Assembly: GCF_000150275.1 (NCBI RefSeq)
Contig: NW_002060954.1
Location: 496,287 to 560,286, forward strand
Direction: 5' to 3'
DNA length: 64,000 bases
From: Trichoplax adhaerens
Taxonomy: Eukaryota; Placozoa; Uniplacotomia; Trichoplacea; Trichoplacidae
Below are positions 50,501 to 63,214 of this stretch, piece by piece. Position 1 is the stretch's first letter, and every line of letters begins with the position of its first letter. Below the pieces are notes generated by a model that was not told where the DNA came from, searched no databases, and saw only the letters and a list, made by a program, of their open reading frames with translations. The position numbers and the translations under genes are program-made.

Positions 50501-53500
50501 CAATCAATCTAAAAACGAACTAAATGTATTAAAAATTAAAAGTAAGCAAAATATGATAGATCAACGAGAAGATTTTACAGACAATGAGGAATTGAATTCG
50601 AAAATACCTGAGGATAAAAGAATGTCGTTGATAGTTCACACTGACAGTGAATTAGAAGAATTATCAAAACTGCGAAACAGCTGCCGGTTGCTAGTAATGG
50701 AGTTGTTATCACAGGATTTAGCGGAACCTAATAATTTAGATGAGCAGATTACTCAAGCATCTGTAAAGATAAGAGATATGAAAAAGAATCAGCACGACGT
50801 AGTATATCAACGCCTCAATGAAGACACTGAAAGTACGTCAAAACCGAATGAAATGCAGCCTCAACAATGTCAAGATACAAACGAGGTCCAAAAATATCAA
50901 TCTGATATGGAAATACAATTAGCTTTGGATTTACAAAATGCGCGATCACAAATTACAAGTCTGCAGTCAGATAATGAAGCTTTGAAGAACCAGCTATTAC
51001 TAAGTAATAAAGAATCTCCTTCAGATGTGAAAGGTGATAATTTAGTATCAGATATTGAAAATGATTTACGAATTCAGATTAGCAATCTCGAAATAGAACT
51101 TGAACTGGCTCGTGAGCAGAATCTTACATTGGAAAATGAACGGTACGAATTAAACACCAAATATGATAGCTTAGCTACAAGCGATAATCAAAATGCTGAT
51201 AATGCTTCTGCCGCTAATTCTTTAAGTTATCATAATAAAACGAAAATGATGCAAATGATATCATTTGTCATATCTAATATCGATAAGGCAACATATGAAG
51301 AACCAGATGTTAAAGACTCCATAGCAGCAACGCTGCAGGATATACGTGGGATATTGGAAATTCGAAAATTTGATAATATGGATGATACAGTTGACAATAG
51401 TAATAGCTTATCCTATAGTGTTCAAGGTATTGATAATAGTGCTAACGCTGCTGCGGCTGAAGTAGAGTTATCTGAGAAACTAAATGCTGCTAATAGCCGA
51501 TTAAATGTCTTAGAAGTTGAGTTAGACTATCAAAAGAAGGCATTTGCAGATAAAGAAGTTATTGCAGAAAAAAATAAAAATGAGCTACATTTGCAGTTGG
51601 AAGAAAGTGAAAAACGAATTGAAGAAGTAAATCTTCAACGCTTGGAACTAGAAGAAAGTCTTGCTAAAGTGCATCACGAATTAAATGTTTCAAAATCGAA
51701 GGAAATCGACTTGTTGGCAAACGAAAAGTCAATACAACAAATTATGACTTCTCTAGAAGCTGAAGTAGAAGGACTAAAAATTGATCTAAATGTTGCTAGG
51801 CAAAGCGAAGAATTAGCGAAAGAAGAAAATGCGAAGACTTTGAAAGCACTTGAACAAACAGAATATGACTTACAAAGTCAAGCAGATGAAGCTGAAAGCC
51901 TTCGCAAAAACTGTTCAGACTTAACACGGTCATTAACAGATATACAGGAAAAAGTGTTAGAGTTGCAGCTCGCAAGAGATAATATCATTAACGAGTATAA
52001 GGTAGAAAAGGATAAATACGAAGATTTAGAAAGAACAATTGATGATCTGCGGGAATCTTTGCAAAGTTTAGAAGCGGATAAAGAAAATATTGAGAATGAT
52101 AAATTGCGTATTGAAGAACTCGAATTATTGCTATCTAGGAAAGAGGACGAATACAATACACGAATATCGACTCTAACTTCAGAGAAAGATCAAGCCCTAG
52201 AAGTAATTAATACTTTACAGATTTACGAAGAAAATAGTGTCGAAGCTGCTAAAAAATTAACTGAAATTCAGGAAGAGTATGAAGCTGCTATAATGAAAAT
52301 AACGGCTTTAACAGAAGAAAATGATAGTTTGAAAGCACTAAATATTACCGTTAGTGAACAAAAGGAAGCCATCTCTGAATATGTTAAACTTATAGCTGAA
52401 CGAGAATCAGAAATAAACGCTACCAAATTAGTCATTGGGCAGGAAAAGGAATCAGTTAATCAAATGCAGATTGCCTTGGAAAGTATGGAAAATGATAAGA
52501 AAAATATGTTGGCAGCCCATGAACAAGAGAAATGTAATTTACAGCAGTTACTTGACGATAATGAAATTAAATTACGAGACAGTGAACAAGTTTGTGAGGA
52601 TCTTACACTTCAATGTGAAGAACTAGAAGATAAATTGAAAGAGGCGTTAGAATGTGCTCAACGAAGCCTTCATGAGGTAGATGGCGCCCGAGAAGACATA
52701 TTAAATTTGAAGAAAACTACAGAAGATTATCAACAACTGCGCCTTTCTTATCAAGAACTTACTCATAGAGTCGTAGACCTGGAAAATGAAAAGTTGCAAA
52801 TCACGACTAACTACGAAGAGCGTATTAAGGAGTTGCAAACTTCACTTCATAAAACCCATACCAAAATGAATGAAATCACCGATAACCAAGTAGAAATTGA
52901 AAGTGATCGTAACTTGTTCCTAAAAAATGCTTTAGAAGAATCCAATTCGAAAGCGAAGTCACTGGAAATTGCTTTGGAATATCAAGAAGCTCAGTCTGCC
53001 GAATTATTAGCAGTTCGTGAAAAGCTAATTCATGAATTAGAAGCTTCACGCAAAATGATTGATGAGCAGAAACAAATCAAAGAAAATTTAAGCAAGTCGA
53101 TAAATGAACTATCTAATAATTACGACCAATTGAAAGATCAGTCTAGCAATTTCACTTTATCCCAGCAGGATCGCGATAGTAAATTGAACTTATTACTTGA
53201 AGAAGCACACACTAATTACTCACTTCTTGAAAAAAATTACGATGAAGAAAGGAAAAAAAACAGCAAACTGGAAAGTACTCTCAACACTGTTAATAATAGA
53301 ATTGAAGAGTTACGGAACATGCTCGATGAAAGAAATAATAGAATTGTTGACTTGGAAACGTCACTGCATGTTAGCATAAAAGATTTAGAGGTATCTGTAA
53401 ATAAGCAGATGTTAGCTCAGCAGTCAAATGATTTGTTAAATGAGCGACTTTCCATGCAAGAGGCGAAACTGAAACATATAAGCATCGACAAAACTAAGTT

Positions 53501-55259
53501 AGAGGAAGAATTAAGTCAAATTTTGGAGCAATTGCGTAATAAAGGCATCGCTCTGCTAGAATCTCAGCAAGTTGTTAGTGAACTGTCTCAGCAAATAGAC
53601 CATCTAAAAACGCAGTATACCGATCTCGAAAATCATAGTAAGTTAGAAGAGAACTCGGCAGTTGAAGAATTATCTCGCAAAGTTACCAGTTTACAATTAC
53701 GATTAAAAGAAGTCGAAGGCAAAAATGAAGTTTTAACTGAATCGCTAAATGCAAAGAACGCCCAGCTCCATGATGTTGGAAACAAACTATTGGATAAGGA
53801 AGAAGTCATTAACGGATTCAAAGATCATGTAAACGAACTGAATTTGAAGCTTGTTGAAGCAGAAGAGGGAAGAAAAACGTTGCTGACACAGTCTTCGCAG
53901 TTGCGAGATTCATTGCAAGATATAACGAAAGAGAAGGAGTTAGCAGCTGCGAAGTATGCTGAACTAGTTAGTTCCTCAACTTTAACAGCAAGTGAACGTG
54001 ACTTATACGTACAAGCGTTAGATAAAGTGAACACATTGACGAATGAGAAGGTGGTAGCTGAACAAATGTACTCAGATTCATTAAATGAACGAGACAAAAC
54101 AATTGCCGAACGCGATTACATGCTAATGCAGAAAGACAATGTAATTAGAGAAAATATGGCAGCTTTAGTTGATGCGAATGCTGCTAAAAATCGATTGGAA
54201 GTTGAATTGAAAGATAATGAATCGTTAAAAGAGGAAATAGATACTCTTAGAAGTCTTTTGCAACAGTCTGAGGAAGATATGATTGCAATGAAAAAGCGAA
54301 ATAATGAATTGAGAAATGAATTAGAGACGGCTGATAATCGATGTATGGAAATGGACATAAAGAAGACGTCAATATGCGAACAAAAAATTGCTTTGCAAGA
54401 AAGAGTTGAAATAACGGATAGAAAATGCGCTGACTTGGAAAAGTCCTTGAAGGAGGCCAGTAAACAATTACAAGATTCTCATTCGCAAATTGAAACGTTG
54501 CAAGAAAAGAATGAGATATCTATACAGAAATTGAAAATGATGGATATTAACATTAACTCCTTGAAAGAGCTAGAAAATAAGGTACACGAACAAGATACAG
54601 TAATTGAAGAACTAACTGCAACACTGCAGTCATATAAAGAAGAAACTACTGTTTTAAAAACGAAAAACGATGATATTTTGCAAGAGCTATCAAATTTCAG
54701 TGCCTGTAAAGAAGAAAATAAAACCCTATTGTCTCAAATAGAGACTTTAAATCAGAAAATTTCTAAACAGTCAATTTCAGTTGAAAAAAAATCATCGAAT
54801 GAACATGATATTGCTATTGAATCATTACAGGATGAATTAGAAGATGTAAGAGAAGAAAAGGAGAGTTTGGAAAAGCAAGTAAACTTTCTAAATGATGTTA
54901 TTGTGGATATGCAAAAAAAAATAGTGGACGCCTCAGACAGTATTCAAAAATTGGAAAAGAAATTAGTGGAAAAAGAAGCAAGCCATGACATAACTAAAAA
55001 TAAATCTCCGCTTGGCTCACCAAATTTCAGCAAGAAAGGGAGGCCTTCGGAACGCCCATACTGCAGCTTTTGCGAAGTATTCGACGCTCACAGCAGCGAC
55101 AATTGTCCGAAGCTAGATAGTAGTTCGCTCTCTAGTTCGCCGCGTAGATATAACCGATTTAGTAGGTTTAGTAGTTCAAGTAATGATTTTCTTTTCTGTG
55201 ATATTTGCGGTCAATCTGGACACAGCGCTGAAAACTGTGACGATGATACCATATTCTAG
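47512..55259 (+). CDS. CLIP1: CLIP-170-like microtubule plus-end tracking protein, 2,363 aa
   Basis: Binds growing microtubule plus ends and links them to dynein/dynactin and membranes. Three exons (47512-48620, 49120-50019, 50177-55259) sum to 7,092 nt, exactly 2,364 codons with the stop. Order: a Ser/Lys/Pro-rich basic head (1-215); CAP-Gly 1 (~217-285) with [12 protein letters not shown]-Gly 2 (~320-395) with GKNNGAVSG, split by intron 1 just before the [13 protein letters not shown] end; an acidic Asn/Asp/Glu-r ich region (~400-660); about 1,600 residues of nearly unbroken coiled coil; then two CCHC-like knuckles, [15 protein letters not shown] (~2297) and [14 protein letters not shown] (~2342), ending DDDTIF. 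Human CLIP1 has two CAP-Gly domains, coiled coil and two zinc knuckles ending in an aromatic-terminal motif, in 1,438 residues, so this coil is much longer. The start is the first ATG in frame. The last exon alone is 5.1 kb. Confidence 0.96.
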
Positions 55260-57963
55260 TACCGTATTGATTAGTATCCAAATGAAATTGTAAATTAGTG
55301 TGATGTATTATTATAACTAATATTTAATTTCTTAGGATTATTATCTTAATTAATAGCTATAATCTGTTTATATGTTGCTTAAAACTATTGAAACAGTATT
55401 CGCTTTTTAGATCATTTATGTTCAATATTATTTAAAATGCTGCAAAGATCTGAGATATAAATTGATTTAAAATAGGATAATAGACTCTACTAGTGCATCG
55501 TAAACATATTTTGCAAAAATGCTATACTGTATCGCCGAACCGTTTTATAGAATATTGATCAATAAGCCCTCTAAATTATTATTGTCTTCAGTTTTTGATG
55601 TATTTTTGGTTAGCGAAATGCTACGAAAAATGTTATTGTATTCATTATTATAAAACCTGACGGAATCATAAATTTTCTAACTGCATAATTTCTGATAGTA
55701 AATATTCCTTATTAAATTTGTGCTACGATTCACATTGGCGTGGATATAACATAATTTTTGATCATGATCTGAAATTTAGTTCTTTTGGTTGCAAGTTAGT
55801 ATGTAGTATTTGCGTAAACTTTATCTTTCTACTAATAATCTTTTATATGCCTGTATTAATTGCTAAACAGATTAATGTTTATATGATTGTGTATAGACAT
55901 ATATGCTATACTGTATATGTATCTTATATTATCTATATATATTTATATATATGTACGAGTAGATGTGACTATTTTAAAATATACCTTCTCCAAAATCACA
56001 ACTGTACGTGTTGTACCCACAGTATACAAACCGTTGAAAGGTACAGCACTGATAATTATATAATCTGTGTAAGCTAGGACTAGAAGCGATCTAGAAATAT
56101 AAATATCCAATATTTATGATGTAAAAAGTTTTAATACAATTTTAGAATTACCTCATACATCTATAGTTCGTTCATTTTATTCTGTTCCGTATGACATTGT
56201 TAAAACAGCGTTCTTACCGCAAATAATACATTACAGTGCTATTATTGTTATTAATACTAGTTCACTGTTAAATCTCATTTTAATTTTATGAAAAGCCTAA
56301 AATTGATATGATTTATAGTACTTCTTGTATCTTTGCGTAATAATTTTCGTATTGCCATTTCTTGTAAGTGAATTTCCTACCTACTGTATTACGTACAAAA
56401 TTGCATAATGGTTCAATAAAATTGAAATTAGAAAAAAGTTCTTTACGGTTGTTGGGTACTTGCCCTGATATCCAAAGCTTATACCTTCTCAAATCAGTAT
56501 TGTGAGCGTTGACATCTTTCTTAGAAATAGTAATAACCCGGTGCTCATGGTCTACGCTCTGACGATTGATTGTACTGATCATTTGCTTAAGAATTGTTGC
56601 CACAATAGCGCTTAATTCAATTCTACATTCACGGTAATTACTCGCACATCTTATAAAATTATATCAATTTTATGTATTTATATTTTCTATCGCAATATAG
56701 CGCATAAAAATACCACGAATTTGATATCGATTGCATGCTATACAGTATACGGTATACAGCGGTTAACTCTTAAAAATATGACAAAAGTTTTCTCTTACAC
56801 GCATAAGAAATCAAATACGGAATACTTTCCGCTTATTTTATGATGCTGATGTGATACGCACATGAATACTATTTAACATACTGTGCATATAGGTTACAGT
56901 AGTTGCTTTACAGTATCTCATTTACGAGGATGGTTGTGACAATATAATCAATTAGAAGCCCTAGTAAATCCGTCATGGATTAGGAATGGATGTGGTATAT
57001 CTTTATACTTTAGTAATCATTTCTGGCTCAGGAAATAGTATTTCGCACCACCAGATACTGTATTAAGTTTAAGGAAGTTAATAATCGTCTTAGATAATAA
57101 ACAAATTACAGTTATAGCTTTTAGTGATTGATCCTAATATCATTCGCGTGTAACCAAGAGTGACTTACAATCAATTTACACCTGTACGAACAGTATTCTT
57201 TCTAGATTTAATCCTTCAAGCATATGCCGATTAATTATGTTATCATAAACTTAATTGGCAAAGCTATCGCGCTTTACCGAATTTTAAAACATGACTTGCT
57301 TATAACCAAGAGCAGTCTCAAATAGGAGATAAACCATTGCGCTTATATTAAGGTAAAGAAGGACATATTTTAAATTTTTTTATAACTACAGGAAATAGCT
57401 ATTTACATTTCATCATTACTATATCGTGTAAAACAATTTAGTGAAATATTCGCAAACAAAACAAACCCAAAGGTAGTAAACTTGGTCAGAATAGTATATG
57501 CTGAAGTAAGGAAATCTTGTTAATTTATTTCATATTATACAACTTAAACTATTACATAAAAAGATAGACCTACAAATTGGCCGATTAAATTAGGTTTTTG
57601 AAATATACTCGTATGCAGTAGGTATTCCGATAGAAATGGAAATGGTATATCGCTCTTTTGGCAGATATTTTGTTCTGCAATGATAGTTTGTAAATTAGCA
57701 GTCATCCTTCTATTAATCTATGATACAGGATCAGTCCAGAATGAGCACAAATCGATGCATTATTTACCTTTATTAGTAATAAATAACGTAGTATATCGTT
57801 AATATCTAATCATTATCCTTCTTTTCTCTCACAGCAGCCTAAGAAATCATGCGAGTTATAAGATAGGCATTAGTAACAAAAGCGAAGCTTGAATATCAAA
57901 ATAAGATATTGCATGTATAACTCTAAAAGCTGTATCCAATGATTAAATCCTGTATCATTCTAT
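55260..57963. other. Convergent 3'-3' interval CLIP1/POLR2J
   Basis: 2.7 kb between two stop codons. It has no GTACW array, only an isolated TATACAGTATACGGTATAC near 56740. One unrecognised open frame on the minus strand is entered separately. The rest is AT-rich and probably untranslated. Confidence 0.55.
56313..56645 (-). CDS. Unrecognised open frame, possible last exon
   Basis: The minus-strand frame is open from about 56645 to the stop at 56313. It starts after a plausible acceptor (ataag) and encodes about 110 residues. I do not recognise it. It is rich in Asn, Arg, Lys and aromatic residues (for example RRYKLWISGQVPNNRKEL, YKKWQYENYYAKIQEVL) and is not low complexity. There is no convincing start codon: the longest frame begins with GTG and the first ATG is about residue 8 after that. 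It lies between two convergent genes, where a small minus-strand gene would share POLR2J's strand. Upstream exons were not found. It may be a chance frame. Confidence 0.3.
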   Translation of the reverse strand, partial: ASNYRECRIELSAIVATILKQMISTINRQSVDHEHRVITISKKDVNAHNTDLRRYKLWISGQVPNNRKELFSNFNFIEPLCNFVRNTVGRKFTYKKWQYENYYAKIQEVL

Positions 57964-58646
57964 TTAGGGCTTAATTGCCATATTAACCTTAAATCGGTCA
58001 TCTAGAACGTTCAATTCGGATATTAGGTCAGTAAGAGCATTCGAGAATGCCTCTTCAGGCGAATAATTTGAGGTGGTTTGCACTCGTATTACTACATCGT
58101 ACTCCAATGGGTGAGGCACTTTATAACCAGCGAAGATAACTTGTGGATCTTTAAGTAATTGCCTAAGTTGTATTACATAGAAAGCCATTTAAGTGATTGA
58201 CACTATGACCAAGTAACTTCATTTCGGTTCACTATTTTACACTATTTGCTAGCTATTAATTGGATTAGCAGAATATCACAGACCACGCTACGACAAAAGT
58301 ACAGAGTAAATTGTTTCGACTTACGCTCTAATAATATTGCCTAAAGTATGATCTTCTTTAGCAATCGTGAAATGGCAGGCATTCGGAACTTTGGTATCCT
58401 TAGTAATTGTAATTCTAAAAAGATTTGATAAGCAATTGGTTAATAATAATTACTTATTCTATGTTTTAAGAAATTCGGCCCTCTGTGTTGTACTATAATT
58501 TGATGTTAAACGAGAACTGCGTGGTAAATTAATCACTGTAGAAAGATCATATAAAGAGTATATGTATAAGTAACTTCAGGTAAAAATTATTACTTCTTCT
58601 CATCAGGTAGTAAAAGGAAATGTTCGAAAGGTGCCGGGGCATTCAT
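57964..58646 (-). CDS. POLR2J: RNA polymerase II subunit RPB11
   Basis: Core subunit that pairs with RPB3 to form the alpha-like assembly platform of RNA polymerase II. Three exons (58594-58646, 58325-58414, 57964-58162) give 342 nt, 113 residues (human 117). The start is [14 protein letters not shown]. Diagnostic blocks are [64 protein letters not shown] and [15 protein letters not shown]. The intron positions interrupt DEK|K and NIIRA in clean phase. It is divergent from EMG1 (1.0 kb apart) with a GTACW cluster between, about 170 bp upstream of this start. Confidence 0.97.
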
Positions 58647-58814
58647 TTCTACTTAATCAGGCTATTTAGATCTTTTCCTTCCTTTCGGTAACTCTAAAAT
58701 GCCCGGAATTCTCAGAAGCCTGAACGAACTTTCGAAATATCCGATTGCGAGTGGATCGACGCTTTCTACAGTACATGCACTCTCAAACCGTAAATCACGA
58801 AGAGACTGCATTCT

Positions 58815-58990
58815 CACTGTACTGTACTGTACTGTACTGTACAGTACAGTATTATGCTATACTGTACAGTACAGTACTGAAGACCATTCTGTAGTGCATA
58901 GACGCACGATATCATGCAGCACTGTACTGTACACTCTACGTACTTTATTGTAAATACTATACAGTACTGTACAGTACAGTATTTCAATAG
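58815..58990. repeat. GTACW palindromic repeat cluster, POLR2J/EMG1 promoter interval
   Basis: Compact cluster beginning with four GTACT units then two GTACA, followed by further short runs to 58983. It starts 170 bp upstream of the POLR2J start codon and about 0.7 kb upstream of EMG1. Confidence 0.88.
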
Positions 58991-59662
58991 GATTGTATAG
59001 AGCACTGCTGCTGATCAGTGTTAAAGTGTTAAGCTGGTAGTAGCAAGTAAACTCGAATCAGCGACCAACAGCAAGCAACGCTGCAGCTCTAAAGAATTGC
59101 AAAGCAGTCTCCAAATACTGGTCATTCCGAATTCTAGATACCTCTTTATATTCATTTTAATATCTTACCAGGCTTCAAATTGTGATGTATTAATATTAAA
59201 CGTATTATAAATCCAAAATTTCCAGCATTCAAAAGCGAAACCTTCTAATCAATCAATCGAGGAAGAAACGAGAGGTACTGTAGCTAGCTATTCACATAAA
59301 TAAACTGTGGCGTGGAGTCCTACTAGATGATGTACTGTATTAGTAGTCTATATTAACAGTACTGTAGTGTCCGTAATCTACGCGTGTACATTAATTAAAT
59401 AATGTATACGGATATTGTAGGCGCATGAAATATATCCGAATATACGTCTATGTTAGTAACATATGCACGTAATATTGATTGATTATAATTACCTGCAATA
59501 TATACTCGTATATACAGTATATCTGTTATTACAATATCAGACTATCAGTATCCCAAATCCTGGTGCACTTCAATGCTAGATTTCTTTTCTTGCAAACCCG
59601 AATCATTAATTTAAAATTTTTTGAATATCCTTGCAGTGAAAATAAGTGATTATAAATAGATA

Positions 59663-61626
59663 ATGTCATCCACACGGAGTCGAGACAATGATGATGATGA
59701 ACAAGAACCTCATCGTAAAATTCCACGTACTTTGCAACAGCGTGATTCGGATCGACGCTTAATTGTAATTCTAGAAAATGCATCTCTAGAAAGTGTCAAG
59801 GTAATAAGATATACATGTACTAGCACTTGCACTACCGCCGCCGCTCCTTTTTAATTGGGAGACAATTTAGCAAATTCGATACTTGCACGGACTTTAATTT
59901 TACTTATCAATAGTAATTGTCGATAGTCCATATACTGTACGTTTATGTGAAAAGCTGTAACTTACTATACTGATTATACTCGTACGTATATATCTACTGT
60001 AGGTTAAAAATAATTTCGAATTGTTAACTGCTGATCGGCATGCTAATATTTTACGAAAAAGCAAGAGAGATCCTGCCCTATATAGACCCGATATAGCCCA
60101 TCAGGTAAATAATGATAGTGTTATACAAATAATTTTTAAATTGCTATGCGTATTATATCGTATTGTAAGGCTGTTAGTTAAGGCTTATTGATATAAATTA
60201 TTATAATTGTTATATTGAGCTCCACCTTACTAGAATCTGAGATACGAAACTTATTCGCATGTGCTATAGTCTTATATAGCGCTCAGAACTGGACTTCATA
60301 ATCTGTATTATCAAATATTACATAAGTACAATCTTATTTTCTCATACGTTACTACACTATATTCCTCATGCTATCAATATCTGATATACAAACTGGCTCA
60401 GATTTACCGCACATCTGTTGAAAGTTTATAATTAATTGTTGTCATTATTACGTAAAGGCTTATGCTACCATAATTAATCTCATTTTTGCATAAGTTTTTG
60501 TCATGATGGATAGTAATCCTTATTTGGACATATTTATATTAGCATTTTTTTTTAAAATAAATAACTTTTTTGTGCAATGGTATGATATTACTAACCCAAA
60601 TCACATAATTACTTCTGGTTTCAGTGCTTGTTGATGTTACTAGACAGCCCTCTTAACCGCGCTGGAAACTTACAAGTTTACATTCATACCCAACGCAATG
60701 TCCTCATTGAAGTCAATCCACAAACTCGTATTCCAAGAACTTTTGATAGATTCTGCGGTTTAATGGGCAAGCCTACTAAATAATTACGTTTATACGTGTA
60801 AAATTCTTCATCCTTTATCCTTTAAGATTAAGAGCCAGTTTTCAATATAATTCTGTATGTGCTTGAATCGGTGAGTCTTTGCTACTGCTAACTATACATT
60901 CATTCTCTTTTTTACTTAGTTCAATTACTGCATAAATTCAGTATTCATTCAGCAGAAGGATCCAAGAAATTACTAAAGGTTGTTTTTAGTAGTGGTAGTA
61001 ATGAAAATTTTGCTGTTATTATCATGGTACTTGGCTAATACAGCGATAAATTTAATTATACCATAATTACATTTGAAGGTTATCAAAAACCCTATTACTG
61101 ATCATTTGCCTACTGGATGTCGAAAAATTGGTATCGTACATTGATGTAGTTGATCTACTATAGTAAATTTATTTAAAGAGATCTCAAAATTTTGAGCCAT
61201 TATAGATTAAGATTCCTTTAACTTGAAGCTATAAAGTGTATTGCAGTATTTTACTGTATTCTTTTGGTAGGAACTTCTTTTAGCTGCGATAACCTTACTA
61301 AAGTTAATAAATTAGTGCCCCAAGATCAGCCCATAGTTTTCGTCATCGGTGCTATGGCTCATGGCAAAGTGAGTATATCTGAATTAAATTTCAGTTACAA
61401 GTATATTGCCGGTATGAGTTATATGCATTATTCTCATCCGGAGGAAAATAGTTAGCAATTGTAACTACAGTATGAAAAGTTGCACGTTGTATCTATTATT
61501 TTACCACTGTAGGTTGAAGTTGATTACACAGAAGAAGAAATTGCTATCTCTGAATATCCTCTTTCCGGGGCATTAACCTGCGCTAAAGTCTGCAACGCCT
61601 TCGAAGATGAATGGGGAATACTTTAG
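59663..61626 (+). CDS. EMG1: EMG1/NEP1, 18S rRNA pseudouridine N1-methyltransferase
   Basis: SPOUT-fold enzyme that N1-methylates a hypermodified pseudouridine of 18S rRNA and is needed for 40S assembly in the nucleolus. Seven exons: 59663-59800, 60003-60104, 60625-60766, 60920-60978, 61079-61130, 61271-61368 and 61513-61626. They total 705 nt, 234 residues (human 244). Blocks: [86 protein letters not shown]-like [35 protein letters not shown] and the end DEWGIL. The SAM-knot motifs are all present, so an active enzyme is predicted. Intron 3 has a GC donor, and without splicing the frame would stop after GLMGKPTK. It is convergent with ANAPC11. Confidence 0.97.
60767..60919 (+). other. EMG1: GC-AG intron in EMG1
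   Basis: The exon ends TTAATGG and the intron begins GCAAGC, a GC donor in otherwise strong context. The acceptor is TTTACTTAG. The join G|TT gives Val and restores CGLM-VQLLHKF, identical in layout to the human protein. No GT donor nearby gives the right phase. Confidence 0.85.
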
Positions 61627-62201
61627 CACTACATTGATGAAGTCTGTTATCACTTTAGAGATATATATGTTTTAAATTCTATAATTAAACGTTAAAAAGC
61701 TCACTTAATTTAGTATAATTACATAGCGTACTGTGCTCAGGATGGGAAAGTTACTAGTAATACTCATGGGTTATATAATTTAGCGATGTAAATCAGCTTT
61801 TTATAATATAAATCCGCGACATTCCGTTCACAGAACTATTCAAGCCTAGAATGAGATGCTTTGTACACTGCTTTCCAAAGCAATCTTTATACATGACGTA
61901 GTTTTTAATGTCAACTCGATTGTTAAGATCATATAGATGTTTTGCTAATGTTTATGCCACAGCATTAATGTAATTGCTAATACTATTACTGTAGTCTATA
62001 AATCTACTATTTGAGCAACGATTGGTATTTAAAACCTAAACGTGACATGGCAATTTCATCTTACTAATAAAATCAATTTTATTTTATATTATTTTACACT
62101 ACTAAAGCTTCCGTACCGTGCATACCTGTATGTATCCGTCTAACGCAAAGTGTACGGTGTACACCTATGCGCATATACTCGTGGACTGCCATAAATATGA
62201 A

Positions 62202-62241
62202 CCAGGGACTTCTAAGATGAATTTTCTCTTAGAAGTGCCTG
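62202..62241. repeat. Foldback hairpin, GGGACTTCTAAGA arms
   Basis: CCAGGGACTTCTAAGA and its near-perfect reverse complement (TCTTAGAAGTGCCTG) flank a short AT-rich loop; 14 of 15 arm positions pair. The GGACTTCTA core recurs in the next hairpin and in the 23416 hairpin. Confidence 0.75.
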
Positions 62242-62349
62242 TTATGAATTATGCAGTATAAAGTACGACGTATGTGAGCGAACGAAAGCTATTAATCCCT
62301 GTGAAGGCTTACTACTCAGCTCTAAACAGTAAGCACCAATATTGCACAA

Positions 62350-62397
62350 TGTACAGTCATGGACTATTAAAGTTATGGTATTTTAGAAGTCCATGGT
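62350..62397. repeat. Foldback hairpin with TGTACAGTCATGGACTA
   Basis: The left side carries TGTACAGTCATGGACTA, an exact 17-nt match to 1450-1466. The right side TTTTAGAAGTCCATGG is an imperfect reverse complement of CATGGACTATTAAA. The loop is about 10 nt. Confidence 0.75.
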
Positions 62398-63214
62398 GCA
62401 GTAGGTTTGAAGCTCTTACAAAATCGTGTACTTAGTACGTGCCGAAATTTTAAGGCGATAAATTTATGAAACTAATGATACGAGCATCAATGCTACGATT
62501 ATAATAATTAATTTAATACTGTACGCCAACTAAGCCGACATATTTACGTATCTCGCTAAATAAATGCTTGCAAAGTACATATAATTATATACGTATATAA
62601 GGTTGCATGACCATTTAATTACACAGTAATTGCAATTATAATTATCCAAGTAATCAAATTCTGCACCGTGCACACCGGAGCACTGACTGCACATAGTAAC
62701 TTAGAAATATTATTAATTATTCAAACCAAGTTAATCGTTATAATAGCTACTATACTTATATTTTTATCATCGATTTTTCTCTTATATATATATATTATTA
62801 TGCCCGTACTGTATTTTTGTATCGCTTCATTCTACTTTGCGTACGCGTATAGTAATTACAGGATTTGCTATTTATGACTTTGAGTCGTTATGAATAAGAA
62901 AGTTAGTTGGAGCAATTTCAAAGAGTATTTATGCGAGTAGAGCTGGCATATTTATGTTCCTAACATTTGATGTATTATTACAGAAAATACACAGATCTAA
63001 GATACTACGCGTATAGTGTAGATTACAGTATACAAAGTCCATTGTGAATTTCGTTATATGTTAATAACACCACGATAGCTGTATGCAGGACGAGACCCTC
63101 GTAGTGATAGAGTCATAACGCCAGACGTTGGAAAATTACAGGAAAAATAGTCCTGTAAGTCTACCTGCGTGTCTATCCTATGTATTTATAGCTCTTTTAT
63201 CTTCAGTTTCAAGG

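Larger units (their letters stand above)
61627..63214. other. Convergent 3'-3' interval EMG1/ANAPC11, two hairpins
   Basis: 1.6 kb without a recognised gene and without a GTACW array. It contains two foldback hairpins at 62202-62241 and 62350-62397 (entered separately). Confidence 0.55.

Noticed and set aside
49111-54358. Antisense Ser/Leu-rich frames across the CLIP1 exons
   Set aside because: They are the reverse complement of Glu/Lys/Asn-rich coiled-coil codons and have no independent features.
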